From Bradyrhizobium guangdongense (GTDB taxonomy: Bacteria > Pseudomonadota > Alphaproteobacteria > Rhizobiales > Xanthobacteraceae), in contig NZ_CP030051.1 of the NCBI RefSeq assembly GCF_004114975.1, positions 6,909,501-6,973,500 of the forward strand: a DNA stretch of 64,000 nucleotides. The letters are read 5' to 3'. Made by a program: the position numbers and the translations under genes. Each line of letters opens with the position of its first letter. Within the stretch, counting starts at the first letter, position 1. This document shows positions 16,612-24,735 of this stretch, piece after piece. The notes under the pieces are model-generated. The model was given only the letters and a program-made list of their open reading frames with translations. It made no database searches and was not told the DNA's origin.

Positions 16612-18491
16612 GCGCGCAGCCGTCCTCTTCCAGCACAGAGCGCGGCGTGAGCAATTCTCCGCTGCGACCGATCTCGTTCGGCGATCCCGTCGTCGACATC
16701 GAGCGGCGCGCCGATGGCACCATCTATCTGCGGCCGCAGCAGCCGCTCGGCGACTATCCCGCCCGCATCACCGATCGCCTGCACCATTGGGCGACGACGA
16801 CGCCGGATCGCGTGTTCATGGCGGAGCGCGAAGGCGGCCGCGGCTGGCGCAGGATCACCTATGCCGAGCTGCTCACCGCGAGCCGGCATATCGCTTCAAG
16901 CCTGATCCAGCGCGGCCTGTCGGCGGAACGGCCGGTCGTCATCCTCTCCGGCAATTCGATCGACCATGCCCTGCTCGCCTTCGGCGCGTTCTATGCCGGC
17001 GTTCCGTTCTGCCCCGTGTCGCCGGCCTATTCGCTGGTGTCGAAGGACTACGGCAAGCTGTCCTATCTGATGAAGCTGCTGACCCCCGGCCTGGTTTTCG
17101 CCGAGGATGCCGACAAATTCGCCGACGCGCTCGCCGCCAATGTCTCGCTGGGCACCGAGATCGCCGCATCCTACGGTCACGTCCCGGGCCGCGACGTCAC
17201 CCTGCTCGCCGACCTCATGGCAACGCCCGTTCGTAGCGATCTCGACGCCGTGCACGGCAAGATCGGTCCCGACACGATCGCAAAATTCCTGCTGACGTCG
17301 GGCTCGACAGGCAATCCCAAGGCCGTCATCAACACCCAGCGCATGATCTGCGCCAACCAGGTGATGTTGCGGGAGACGCTCGCCTTCCTCAAGGACGAGC
17401 CGCCTGTGATCATCGACTGGCTGCCCTGGAACCACACCTTTGGCGGCAATCACAATATCGGGCTCACGCTCTATAACGGCGGCTCGATGTATCTGGACGC
17501 CGGCAAGCCGGTGCCCGGCGGCATCGAGGAGACCGTGCGCAATCTCCAGGAGATTTCGCCGACAGTCTATTTCAACGTGCCCAAGGGCTATGAATCGCTG
17601 CTGCCGTATTTGCGCGACGACCAGGGCTTGCGCGCAAAGTTCTTTGATCGCCTGCACGCGATGTTCTTCTCGGGCGCGGCACTGTCGCCTTTTGTCTGGA
17701 ACAGCCTCGACGAGCTCGCAGTGAAGGAAAAGGGCTATCGGGTACCGATGCTGACCGGCCTTGGCGCCACCGAGACTGCGCCGTTCTTCATGTCCGTCAA
17801 TCCGCGCACCAGCCGCTCCGGCCATGTCGGACTGCCGGTGTCAGGCAACGACGCCAAGCTGGTGCCGAACAACGGCAAGCTGGAGGTGCGCTGCAAGGGC
17901 CCGAACGTCATGCCCGGCTACTGGCGCCAGCCCGACATCACCGCAAAATCGTTCGACGAGGAAGGCTTCTACAAGCTCGGCGACGCACTCAAGCCCGCCG
18001 ATCCCGACGATCTCAATGCCGGCTTCGATTTCGACGGCCGCGTCAGCGAGGACTTCAAGCTCGCCAGCGGCACCTGGGTCAGCGTCGGCCCGCTGCGCGC
18101 GCGCCTCACGGCCGCCTGCGCGCCGCTGGTGCGCGACGTCGTCATCGCCGGCATCAACCGCGACGAGGTCTCCGCCCTCGTGCTGCTCGATCTCGACGGT
18201 TGCCGGCTGATCAATCCGACCTTGCCGGCCGACAATCTCACCTTCACCGCGCGCGACCGGCTGGTGCGCGAAGCCTTCCGCGAGCGCCTGACCCGCTTCC
18301 TCGCATCGGCCACCGGCTCCTCGACCCGGATCACCCGCGCGATCCTCCTGGATGAGCCGCTCTCGATCGACAAGGGCGAGGTCACCGACAAGGGCTCGGT
18401 CAACCAGCGCGCGGTTCTGGAGCATCGCGCCGCATTGATCGACGAGCTCTACGCTGCCAATCCATCGGGCCGTGTGATATCGGTCGGCTAA
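16608..18491 (+). CDS. couB: feruloyl-CoA synthetase-type AMP-forming ligase
   Basis: A 627-aa adenylate-forming ligase. The P-loop motif is LLTSGSTGNPKAVINT, with DWLPWNHTFGG, GLGATETAPF and the hinge region YKLGDALKPADP. Its length and the N-terminal VDIERRADGTIYLRPQQPLG match feruloyl-/p-coumaroyl-CoA synthetases rather than shorter fatty-acyl ligases. It uses ATP and CoA to activate hydroxycinnamates imported by the TRAP system. Translationally coupled to the crotonase by an ATGA overlap. Symbol inferred from locus similarity. Confidence 0.85.
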   Translation: MSAQPSSSSTERGVSNSPLRPISFGDPVVDIERRADGTIYLRPQQPLGDYPARITDRLHHWATTTPDRVFMAEREGGRGWRRITYAELLTASRHIASSLIQRGLSAERPVVILSGNSIDHALLAFGAFYAGVPFCPVSPAYSLVSKDYGKLSYLMKLLTPGLVFAEDADKFADALAANVSLGTEIAASYGHVPGRDVTLLADLMATPVRSDLDAVHGKIGPDTIAKFLLTSGSTGNPKAVINTQRMICANQVMLRETLAFLKDEPPVIIDWLPWNHTFGGNHNIGLTLYNGGSMYLDAGKPVPGGIEETVRNLQEISPTVYFNVPKGYESLLPYLRDDQGLRAKFFDRLHAMFFSGAALSPFVWNSLDELAVKEKGYRVPMLTGLGATETAPFFMSVNPRTSRSGHVGLPVSGNDAKLVPNNGKLEVRCKGPNVMPGYWRQPDITAKSFDEEGFYKLGDALKPADPDDLNAGFDFDGRVSEDFKLASGTWVSVGPLRARLTAACAPLVRDVVIAGINRDEVSALVLLDLDGCRLINPTLPADNLTFTARDRLVREAFRERLTRFLASATGSSTRITRAILLDEPLSIDKGEVTDKGSVNQRAVLEHRAALIDELYAANPSGRVISVG

Positions 18492-18517
18492 AGAAATTAT
18501 CGCCATAGGAGAACGCC

Positions 18518-19279
18518 ATGTTGTTGAAGGATCAGGCAGCCATCGTCACCGGCGGTGCATCGGGACTGGGCGCGGCCACCGCGCGAAAGCTGGCGGCGCA
18601 GGGCGCCAAGGTCGCTGTGTGCGATCTCAATACCAAGCTCGCCGAGACCGTTGCCGCCGAGATCAAGGGCGTCGCCGTGACGTGCGACGTCTCCGACGCA
18701 GCTTCTGCTGAGGCTGCGATCGCGCAGGCAACCAAGGCCCACGGGCCCGCGCGCGTGCTGGTCAACTGCGCCGGCATCGGCGTTGCCAAGCGCGTGGTCG
18801 GCCGCGACGGTCCGATGGCGCTCGCCGATTTCGACAAGGTGATCAAGGTCAATTTGATCGGCACCTTCAACATGCTGCGTCTTGCCGCAACCGAGATGTC
18901 CAAGCTGGAGCCGCAGGCGAGCGGCGAGCGCGGCGTCATCATCAACACCGCCTCCGTCGCGGCCTATGACGGCCAGATCGGGCAGTCCGCCTACTCGGCC
19001 TCGAAGGGCGGCATCGTCGGCATGACCTTGCCGATCGCGCGCGAGCTCGCCCAGTTCGGCATCCGCGTACTGACCATCGCGCCCGGCCTGTTCCTGACGC
19101 CGCTGCTCGCCAACCTGCCGCAGGAAGCCCAGGACTCCCTCGCCGCGGCGATCCCCTTCCCGCGCCGGCTCGGCAACGCCGACGAATTCGCAGCGCTCGC
19201 GCTGCATATGGTCGAGAACTCCTACCTCAACGGCGAAGTGGTGCGCCTCGACGGCTCGCTGCGCATGGCGCCGAAGTAA
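18518..19279 (+). CDS. SDR 3-hydroxyacyl-CoA dehydrogenase (HSD10-like)
   Basis: A 253-aa short-chain dehydrogenase. The NAD-binding motif is [15 protein letters not shown], followed by NCAG and the catalytic Ser, Tyr and Lys ([22 protein letters not shown]). The HSD10-like features include DLNTKLAE, indicating NAD preference, and [11 protein letters not shown]. In this operon it would oxidise the 3-hydroxy intermediate of the aryl side chain, favouring a beta-oxidation route in addition to, or in place of, retro-aldol cleavage. It starts 26 bases after the ligase stop, with AGGAG before the ATG. Confidence 0.88.
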   Translation: MLLKDQAAIVTGGASGLGAATARKLAAQGAKVAVCDLNTKLAETVAAEIKGVAVTCDVSDAASAEAAIAQATKAHGPARVLVNCAGIGVAKRVVGRDGPMALADFDKVIKVNLIGTFNMLRLAATEMSKLEPQASGERGVIINTASVAAYDGQIGQSAYSASKGGIVGMTLPIARELAQFGIRVLTIAPGLFLTPLLANLPQEAQDSLAAAIPFPRRLGNADEFAALALHMVENSYLNGEVVRLDGSLRMAPK

Positions 19280-19325
19280 CTCCAAGTAAGTTGATGGGCG
19301 GATTTGCAGCAGCGATCACGACCTT

Positions 19326-19467
19326 ACCTCTCCCATTCGGAGAGGTCGGCGCGCAGCGCCGGGTGGGGAGCCCTGCCGTATCGAGAGACCGTAATCCCTC
19401 ACCCGAATTGCTCTTGACGATGCTGCGCATCGCAAGACGCAATTCGACCTCTCCCTCCGGGAGAGGT
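19326..19467. repeat. REP-like element with two hairpins
   Basis: ACCTCTCCCATTCGGAGAGGT at the left and ACCTCTCCCTCCGGGAGAGG at the right are short palindromes flanking a segment with GCCGGGTGGGGAG and CCCTCACCCG. It is the same family as 13069-13190. It separates the dehydrogenase and thioesterase genes of one presumed operon. Confidence 0.7.
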
Positions 19468-19496
19468 GTGGCACAGCGCCAGAGGATGCATCACCG

Positions 19497-19916
19497 ATGT
19501 TCGTGAACCGGCGCGAGGTCCAGATCCAGTGGGGCGACTGCGACCCCGCCAACATCGTCTACTACCCGCGTTATTTCGCGATGTTCGACGATTCGACCTC
19601 GGCCCTGTTCGAGGTCGCCGGGTTCTCGAAGCAGGACCTGGTCCGCAAATACGGCCTGGTGGGCATCCCCATGGTCGACACGCGGTCCAAGTTCTACATC
19701 CCCTCGACCTATGGCGACTGGATCACCATCGAGACGAAGATCGAGAGCATCAAGCGCTCGAGCTTCGAGGTGAAGCACAACGTCTATAAGGGTGAGGCGC
19801 TCGCCATCGAGGGTTTCGAGACCCGCGTCCTGGTCGGCCGCGACCCCGTTAACCCCGACAAACTGAAATCGGCACCATTCCCTCCGGAAATGGTAGCCAA
19901 ATTCACAGGGAGCTAA
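19497..19916 (+). CDS. 4-hydroxybenzoyl-CoA thioesterase-type hotdog enzyme
   Basis: A 139-aa acyl-CoA thioesterase. The N-terminal motif VQIQWGDCDPANIVYYPRYF has the catalytic Asp of the 4-HBT family (DPANIVYYPRYF). It would release free 4-hydroxybenzoate or vanillate from its CoA ester. This complements the SDR-based beta-oxidation route and supplies the substrate of PobA. It sits after a REP-like element in the same direction as the CoA-ligase genes, so probably in their operon. Confidence 0.9.
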   Translation: MFVNRREVQIQWGDCDPANIVYYPRYFAMFDDSTSALFEVAGFSKQDLVRKYGLVGIPMVDTRSKFYIPSTYGDWITIETKIESIKRSSFEVKHNVYKGEALAIEGFETRVLVGRDPVNPDKLKSAPFPPEMVAKFTGS

Positions 19917-20005
19917 TCCGGAACTAATTCGCCGCATCGCCAAAAGACGGGGCTGAATTCATCCCCGATTTCTGCTTTCAAAGAAGAACGTCAAGGGAGG
20001 AATTG

Positions 20006-21163
20006 ATGAAACGCTTTTACCTGACTGCCGCCATTGCGGCGGCGACGCTGGCGTTGCCGGCCCTGCCCACGCTGGCCCAGACCGCTGAAATCACGATCGG
20101 GATCACCACCACCACCACCGGCCCCGGCGCCGCGCTCGGGATCCCCGAGCGCAATGCGCTGGAATTCGTGCCGAAGGAGATTGGCGGCGTGCCGCTGAAA
20201 GTGATCGTGCTCGATGACGGCGGCGACCCGACCACGGCAACCACCAACGCACGTCGCTTCGTTACGGAGTCGAAAGCCGACATCATCATGGGCTCGGCGC
20301 TGACGCCGCCGACCATCGCGGTCTCCAACGTCGCCAACGAAGCCGGCATTCCGCATTTCGGCCTCGCGCCGTTCCCGATCACGCCGGAGCGCGCCAAGTG
20401 GTCGGTAGCGATGCCGCAGCCGATCCCGATCGTCGGCAAGGTGCTGTACGACCACATGAAGGCGCACAAGGTGAAAACGGTCGGCTATATCGGCTATTCC
20501 GATTCCTATGGCGACCTGTGGTTCAACGACCTGAAGGCGCAGGGCGTGCCGATGGGCCTCACCATCGTCGACGAGGAGCGCTTCGCGCGTCCCGACACCT
20601 CGGTCACCGGCCAGGTGCTGAAGCTCGTTGCCGCCAACCCCGACGCCATTCTCGTCGGCGCCTCCGGCACCGCAGCCGCGCTGCCGCAGACCGAACTGCG
20701 CGAGCGTGGCTATCAGGGCCTGATTTACCAGACCCACGGCGCAGCCAGCATGGACTTCATCCGCATCGCCGGCAAAGCCGCCGAGGGTGTGCTGATGGCC
20801 TCCGGCCCTGTAATGGACCCCGAGGACCAGCCGGACAGCGCGCTGACCAAGAAGCCGGGACTTGCGCTCAATGCGGCCTATGAAGCCAAGTACGGCCCGC
20901 ACAGCCGCAGCCAGTTCGCGGGCCATTCCTACGATGCCTTCGAGATCCTGAAGCGGGTTGTCCCGGTGGCGCTGAAGACAGCCAAGCCCGGCACTCCGGA
21001 ATTCCGCGAAGCCATCCGTCAGGCGCTGCTGTCGGAAAAGGACCTCGCGGCGAGCCAGGGCGTCTACAACTTCACCGAAAAGGACCGCTACGGCGTCGAC
21101 GACCGCGCCCGCATCCTGCTCACCGTCAAGGACGGCAAGTACCAGATGGTGAAGGAGCCCTAA
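20006..21163 (+). CDS. ABC transporter substrate-binding protein, branched-chain/aromatic type
   Basis: A 385-aa periplasmic binding protein with signal peptide MKRFYLTAAIAAATLALPAL...LAQ. The fold is that of LivJ/amide-binding proteins: EITIGITTTTTGPGAALGIP, DDGGDPTTATTNARRF and VGYIGYSDSYGDLWFNDLKA. By position it resembles CouP-type proteins that bind p-coumarate and similar aromatics. Its permease and ATPase genes are not adjacent, as the next gene is on the other strand. GGGAGG precedes the ATG; the TTG one codon before is less likely. Confidence 0.88.
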   Translation: MKRFYLTAAIAAATLALPALPTLAQTAEITIGITTTTTGPGAALGIPERNALEFVPKEIGGVPLKVIVLDDGGDPTTATTNARRFVTESKADIIMGSALTPPTIAVSNVANEAGIPHFGLAPFPITPERAKWSVAMPQPIPIVGKVLYDHMKAHKVKTVGYIGYSDSYGDLWFNDLKAQGVPMGLTIVDEERFARPDTSVTGQVLKLVAANPDAILVGASGTAAALPQTELRERGYQGLIYQTHGAASMDFIRIAGKAAEGVLMASGPVMDPEDQPDSALTKKPGLALNAAYEAKYGPHSRSQFAGHSYDAFEILKRVVPVALKTAKPGTPEFREAIRQALLSEKDLAASQGVYNFTEKDRYGVDDRARILLTVKDGKYQMVKEP

Positions 21164-21189
21164 GAGGGCGACAACGCCAAGGACGATTC

Positions 21190-21212
21190 GAGCCGGCCCT
21201 CGTGGCCGGCTC
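21190..21212 (+). terminator. intrinsic terminator
   Basis: GAGCCGGCC-ctcgt-GGCCGGCTC followed by TTTCGTCTT, 27 bases after the binding-protein stop. It closes the aromatic-acid operon before the convergent glutathione transferase gene. Confidence 0.8.
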
Positions 21213-21239
21213 TTTCGTCTTGCGAAACGCGCGAGTGCC

Positions 21240-21968
21240 TCAAGCCGCCTGTTGCAGCGGCGTCCAGGCGAACTCCGGATAGTACGCGTCCATCATCCGG
21301 TCGACATAGGCAGTGAGGTTCGGGAATCCTTCCGCGCGCTCGCGCAACTGAGATTCGAAGAACGGCGTCAATATCCCGGCAAGCGCGCCGAACGCGGTCG
21401 CATCGACGCCGCACGGCTTGTTGCCCATCAGGTAGGATTTGTCGCCGAGTTGCACCGACAGTGCAAACAGCGAGCGGACCGCGAGATCGACATCGTCATC
21501 GGGGGCGTGGCGGCCAAGGCCGGAGAGCAGGTAGTTTTCGGCAACGCGGAACTGCGCATCCTCACGCAGCTTCTCGCGGCTGTGCTCGGGCGCGCCGTCG
21601 AAGAAATGCGCAGGTCCCTTGGCGAAATTGGTGGCATCGACCCACCGCGCGCCGACCAGCGCCCAGTAGACATGGTGCTCGATCATGCGTTCGAACGCCC
21701 AGGCTTGCGCGCGCTCCTGCAAGGAGAGGCCGGCGTCGAAGTCGAAACCATAGCGGCGCTCGATATGCGCGCGGATGAAGGTGGAATCGGCCACGGCCTC
21801 GCCGCCATCGTCGATGAACGGCAATTGTCCCTTCGGCGAAGCCGGTGGCATCGCGCGCTCCTTCCTGTAGGGCAGCCCCGCCATCTTGAGCTGCACCTCG
21901 GTCTTGGTGACGAAAGGGCTGATTTCCGGCAGGCCGAAGCCGGTACCAAAGCCGTAAAGCGTGATCAT
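21240..21968 (-). CDS. glutathione S-transferase family protein
   Basis: A 242-aa protein: N-terminal thioredoxin-like domain (MITLYGFGTGFGLPEISPFV, with PKGQLPFIDDGGEAVADSTF as the cis-Pro and glutathione gamma-Glu site) and a C-terminal all-helical domain with a conserved N-capping Asp (GVDATAFGAL). The substrate is unknown. The ATG at 21968 follows AGGAGAG. It follows the small gene at 22007-22282 on the same strand, and both are divergent from a WYL regulator that is the likely controller. Confidence 0.9.
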   Translation of the reverse strand: MITLYGFGTGFGLPEISPFVTKTEVQLKMAGLPYRKERAMPPASPKGQLPFIDDGGEAVADSTFIRAHIERRYGFDFDAGLSLQERAQAWAFERMIEHHVYWALVGARWVDATNFAKGPAHFFDGAPEHSREKLREDAQFRVAENYLLSGLGRHAPDDDVDLAVRSLFALSVQLGDKSYLMGNKPCGVDATAFGALAGILTPFFESQLRERAEGFPNLTAYVDRMMDAYYPEFAWTPLQQAA

Positions 21969-22006
21969 GAGAGCTCTCCTGGACCTACCAAAAAAGTTGA
22001 CGGAAC

Positions 22007-22282
22007 CTAGCGCCGGGCTGCTGCCACCATGGTGGCAGCAGCCGTGATATCTTCTGCGAAACGGGCCCCCCGAAAGGCGCGGCTCATGACATGGCGGGCC
22101 AGCGCATCCGCAGCCTGGATCAGCGAGCGTGTCAGCATGGTCGCAAGCGCAATGCGGAGATCGACGATCGTGAGATCGAGAAATGCGAGACGGCTGAAGG
22201 CCCAGGCATACAGCGAGGCATGCAACGGAGTCTGGATCCGCCACCACGGACCGCCCGGACCGAAATGGGTTGGAATGATCAT
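22007..22282 (-). CDS. hypothetical protein, 91 aa, upstream of the glutathione transferase
   Basis: Begins MIIPTHFGPGGPWWRIQTPL and continues as predicted helices (LATMLTRSLIQAADALARHV). AGAGGA lies seven bases before the ATG at 22282. I do not recognise the family. It is the first gene of a two-gene unit with the glutathione transferase, read from a promoter that contains an inverted repeat (22329-22352) shared with the divergent WYL regulator. Confidence 0.6.
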   Translation of the reverse strand: MIIPTHFGPGGPWWRIQTPLHASLYAWAFSRLAFLDLTIVDLRIALATMLTRSLIQAADALARHVMSRAFRGARFAEDITAAATMVAAARR

Positions 22283-22328
22283 GGACAAATCCTCTTCAGT
22301 CGATGTGTTGTCTCGGTATAGAACTCCC

Positions 22329-22352
22329 CTGCTGCCAACATCCTGTCAGCAG
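22329..22352. promoter_or_regulatory. operator candidate for the WYL regulator (GST module 1)
   Basis: CTGCTG-ccaacatcctgt-CAGCAG is an inverted repeat in the divergent promoter region. Its centre ACATCCTGT is also the centre of the operator-like repeat at 29744-29768 upstream of the second WYL regulator. Confidence 0.5.
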
Positions 22353-22394
22353 CCACGCGCCATTTTCTGATCTGCCTACGATGAGAGAATTGTC

Positions 22395-23093
22395 ATGAGA
22401 CGCGCCGACCGGCTGTTTCAGATCATCCAGGTGCTGAGACGCACCCGTAAGCCGCTGACGGCCGACGCGATCGCGGCCGAGCTCGAGACCTCGAAGCGAA
22501 CGATCTATCGCGACATCGCGACGTTGATTGGCCAGCGCGTGCCGATCCGCGGCGAGGCCGGCATGGGCTACATCCTGGAGAAGGGTTTCGACCTGCCACC
22601 CTTGATGCTGACGCCCGACGAGATCGAGGCGGCGGTGCTGGGCGCACAATGGGTCGCTGGACACGCCGATTCGACGCTGGCACGTGCGGCGGAAGATTTG
22701 ATGGCCAAGATCGCCGACACCGTACCCGAGCGGCTGCGTCCGTTCGTCCTGGAGCCGGCGAGCCGCGCGCGGCCGAGCTGGAACCGGGAGCCGGACCGCC
22801 TCGACATGGCGCGCACGCGCGCCCAGATCCACGAAGGCAAGAAGATCATGCTGCGCTATCGCGACGAGCAGGGCCGCCCCAGCGAGCGCATGATCTGGCC
22901 GATCTCGGTCGGCTATCTCGAGGCAGTGCGCCTGCTCGCGGCCTGGTGCGAACTGCGCAGCGACTTCCGCAGCTTCCGCACCGATCGCGTCGTGGATGCG
23001 ACCTATCTCGACGAACGATATCCTGAAAGGCGCGACGTGCTGCGCGCCAAGTGGCGGCAGAGCCTGGTCTGGGGACCGCCGAAAGACACTTGA
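22395..23093 (+). CDS. YafY-type HTH/WYL-domain transcriptional regulator
   Basis: A 232-aa regulator. Residues 1-60 form a DeoR/HTH_11-type helix-turn-helix (MRRADRLFQIIQVLRRTRKP and AAELETSKRTIYRDIATLIG). The WYL domain occupies about 135-225, though its name-giving motif is altered (WPISVGYLEAVRLLAAWCEL). WYL regulators sense small ligands or nucleic acids. It is divergent from a small gene and a glutathione transferase gene, with a palindrome between them. Confidence 0.9.
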   Translation: MRRADRLFQIIQVLRRTRKPLTADAIAAELETSKRTIYRDIATLIGQRVPIRGEAGMGYILEKGFDLPPLMLTPDEIEAAVLGAQWVAGHADSTLARAAEDLMAKIADTVPERLRPFVLEPASRARPSWNREPDRLDMARTRAQIHEGKKIMLRYRDEQGRPSERMIWPISVGYLEAVRLLAAWCELRSDFRSFRTDRVVDATYLDERYPERRDVLRAKWRQSLVWGPPKDT

Positions 23094-23410
23094 TGATGCA
23101 AGAACTCGATCTCTCGAGCCTTTGCCAGAGCTGCGGCGCCTGCTGCGGCTATTCGCAGAACTGGCCGCGCTTCTCGGTCGAGAGCGACGAGGAGCTGGCG
23201 TTGATCCCTTCGGGCTTCGTCAACGCGCGCCAATCCGGCATGCGCTGCGAGGGTGATCGTTGTTCGGCGTTGCAGGGAGAGATCGGCAAGGCAACGGCGT
23301 GCGGCGTCTATGCGGTGCGGCCGGAGGTGTGCCGCACCTGCATGCCGGGCGATGCCGAATGCGCAATGGCGCGGCGGAAGTTTGGACTGCCGACGATAGA
23401 AACCGCTTAG
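23093..23410 (+). CDS. YkgJ-family cysteine-cluster protein
   Basis: A 105-aa protein with the metal-binding pattern CQSCGACCGYS near the N-terminus, and CEGDRCSAL, TACGVYAVRPEVCRTCMPGD further on. This matches the zinc/iron-chelating YkgJ family (CxxCxxCC). The function of the family is unknown. Its ATG overlaps the TGA of the WYL regulator by one base, so it is translated with it. The 3' end overlaps the next convergent gene by four bases. Confidence 0.85.
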   Translation: MMQELDLSSLCQSCGACCGYSQNWPRFSVESDEELALIPSGFVNARQSGMRCEGDRCSALQGEIGKATACGVYAVRPEVCRTCMPGDAECAMARRKFGLPTIETA

Positions 23411-23805
23411 GCGAGGACGGCTTCGCCGATCTCGTCGTCGATCTCGTCGTCCAGCGGTGCGAGCACCGAGAGCGGCTTGGTCGACAGCGTGATCGGCTTG
23501 CGGCCACCCGACAGAGACGGGGACGATTTGGCCGAACCCTCGCGCGAGAGCGCATAGAGCGTCGAGCCGACACGGCCGCCATTCTCGATCAGATCGCGCT
23601 CGCTGCAGCTGCCCGCGATCGCGACCGCCAGCGAATGAAGGTGGCTGCGGCGATAGCAGAACAGCGCCAGCCTGGCGCGCGCGTCAGGGGAAACACTCTC
23701 AACCAGCCTCGGCAGGCCACTCTCGCTGGCGCGGTACATCTCGCCAAGGAGTTCGTCGCGAACCGGGCAGAAATCGCTTTCATAAGCGTCGCGGCTTGAA
23801 AACAT
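23407..23805 (-). CDS. conserved hypothetical protein, 132 aa
   Basis: Begins MFSSRDAYESDFCPVRDELL and has a helical centre (ARLALFCYRRSHLHSLAVAI) and an acidic C-terminus (LDDEIDDEIGEAV). It has no signal peptide or membrane helix. GAGGGAG lies before the ATG. I do not recognise the family; it looks like a genus-level protein. The centre resembles the soluble helical proteins often found as orphan genes in Bradyrhizobium. Confidence 0.7.
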   Translation of the reverse strand: MFSSRDAYESDFCPVRDELLGEMYRASESGLPRLVESVSPDARARLALFCYRRSHLHSLAVAIAGSCSERDLIENGGRVGSTLYALSREGSAKSSPSLSGGRKPITLSTKPLSVLAPLDDEIDDEIGEAVLA

Positions 23806-23990
23806 TGCAGTTCTCCCTCGTATCGGGAAGATGCCGCGTAATTCTCTAATGAAAGGTTAACCACCCTGGGCGGTAGTCACCCGGTGTCCTTGCCTTATGC
23901 CGCGAATCGGAACGGCCCCTAGCCGGGTTGAATACGGGAGCGGTGGCCGCCCTGCGGCCATGTTTCCGGACGCGCGCCTCTGGCAGGGTC

Positions 23991-24392
23991 TCAGTTCGCC
24001 GCCATGAAGATGGAGAGGCCGAAGCCCGTCAGGTGATGCAGCGCCTGGTCGACGCCGATCAGGGTCCAGAACCAGGGGTGCTCCTGGTTGACGCCGAAGT
24101 TGGCAGAGACCAGCCCCTTGGCGCGATCGACCGTGATGTGAATGACGAAATCGATCAGTGCCACGAACCAGAATTTCGGCGCAACGATCAGGATCAGCGG
24201 CAGCGCAACCACAAGGTGTATCAGGCAATGCACCAGAAGCGGCAACGCCCAGCCGTGCTTCTGGTCCTTGCCATGCGCCATCCAGGCGGTCTGCAGCACG
24301 AAATCTGCAATGATGTGCTTGAAGGTGAGCAGCAACATCCAGCCAATGAGCGCTTCGACCGGAACCGCTGATGACAGGGGTGGAAACGACAA
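23991..24392 (-). CDS. DUF3307 membrane protein
   Basis: A 133-aa protein with three or four membrane helices. The DUF3307 motif is seen in FKHIIADFVLQTAWMAHGKD, with HCLIHLVVALPLILIV and VIHITVDRAKGLVS; conserved His and Asp residues lie in the membrane helices. The function is unknown. The best start is a TTG at 24392; no ATG is available before the first conserved helix. Confidence 0.85.
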   Translation of the reverse strand: MSFPPLSSAVPVEALIGWMLLLTFKHIIADFVLQTAWMAHGKDQKHGWALPLLVHCLIHLVVALPLILIVAPKFWFVALIDFVIHITVDRAKGLVSANFGVNQEHPWFWTLIGVDQALHHLTGFGLSIFMAAN

Positions 24393-24735
24393 AGCCGACG
24401 CCCTCGTTGAATCGAAAAGGAAAAATGGAGCGTTCAGCGCAACTTCTTCTTGGTCCGACAGATCATCGGGACTGCTGATTTATGACATTTCCCGCGACGG
24501 AATGCAGCCGGGGGGAACTGGAAAATCGCCAAGTGTGGCTAAACGGTGATAGCATTATCCAACGCCAAGCATCTGAGTAGTTACCTTCAGCGCCGAATTT
24601 GCCTTCTCTTGCTGGAGAGCTATCATCCCCAGGTAGAGGATTATCGTTCTTTTTTCAGAAGCTTACGAATTTTAGCGCGCCGCGGGCGATCGCCGTGGCA
24701 GCCCGCAATTCCAGGAATAAGGCCGGAGTGCTGCC
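24393..24735. other. intergenic region, no gene recognised
   Basis: About 340 bases, less GC-rich than its surroundings, between the divergent DUF3307 and TAXI genes. No convincing coding frame, RNA gene or strong repeat was seen. It must hold the promoters of both genes; GGAATAAGGCCGGAG just before 24736 includes the ribosome site of the TAXI gene. Confidence 0.5.

Noticed and set aside
13069..19467. A CRISPR array was considered for the regularly palindromic segments.
   Set aside because: There are only isolated pairs of hairpins with variable spacing and no uniform repeat-spacer pattern or cas genes. They are REP-like repeats.
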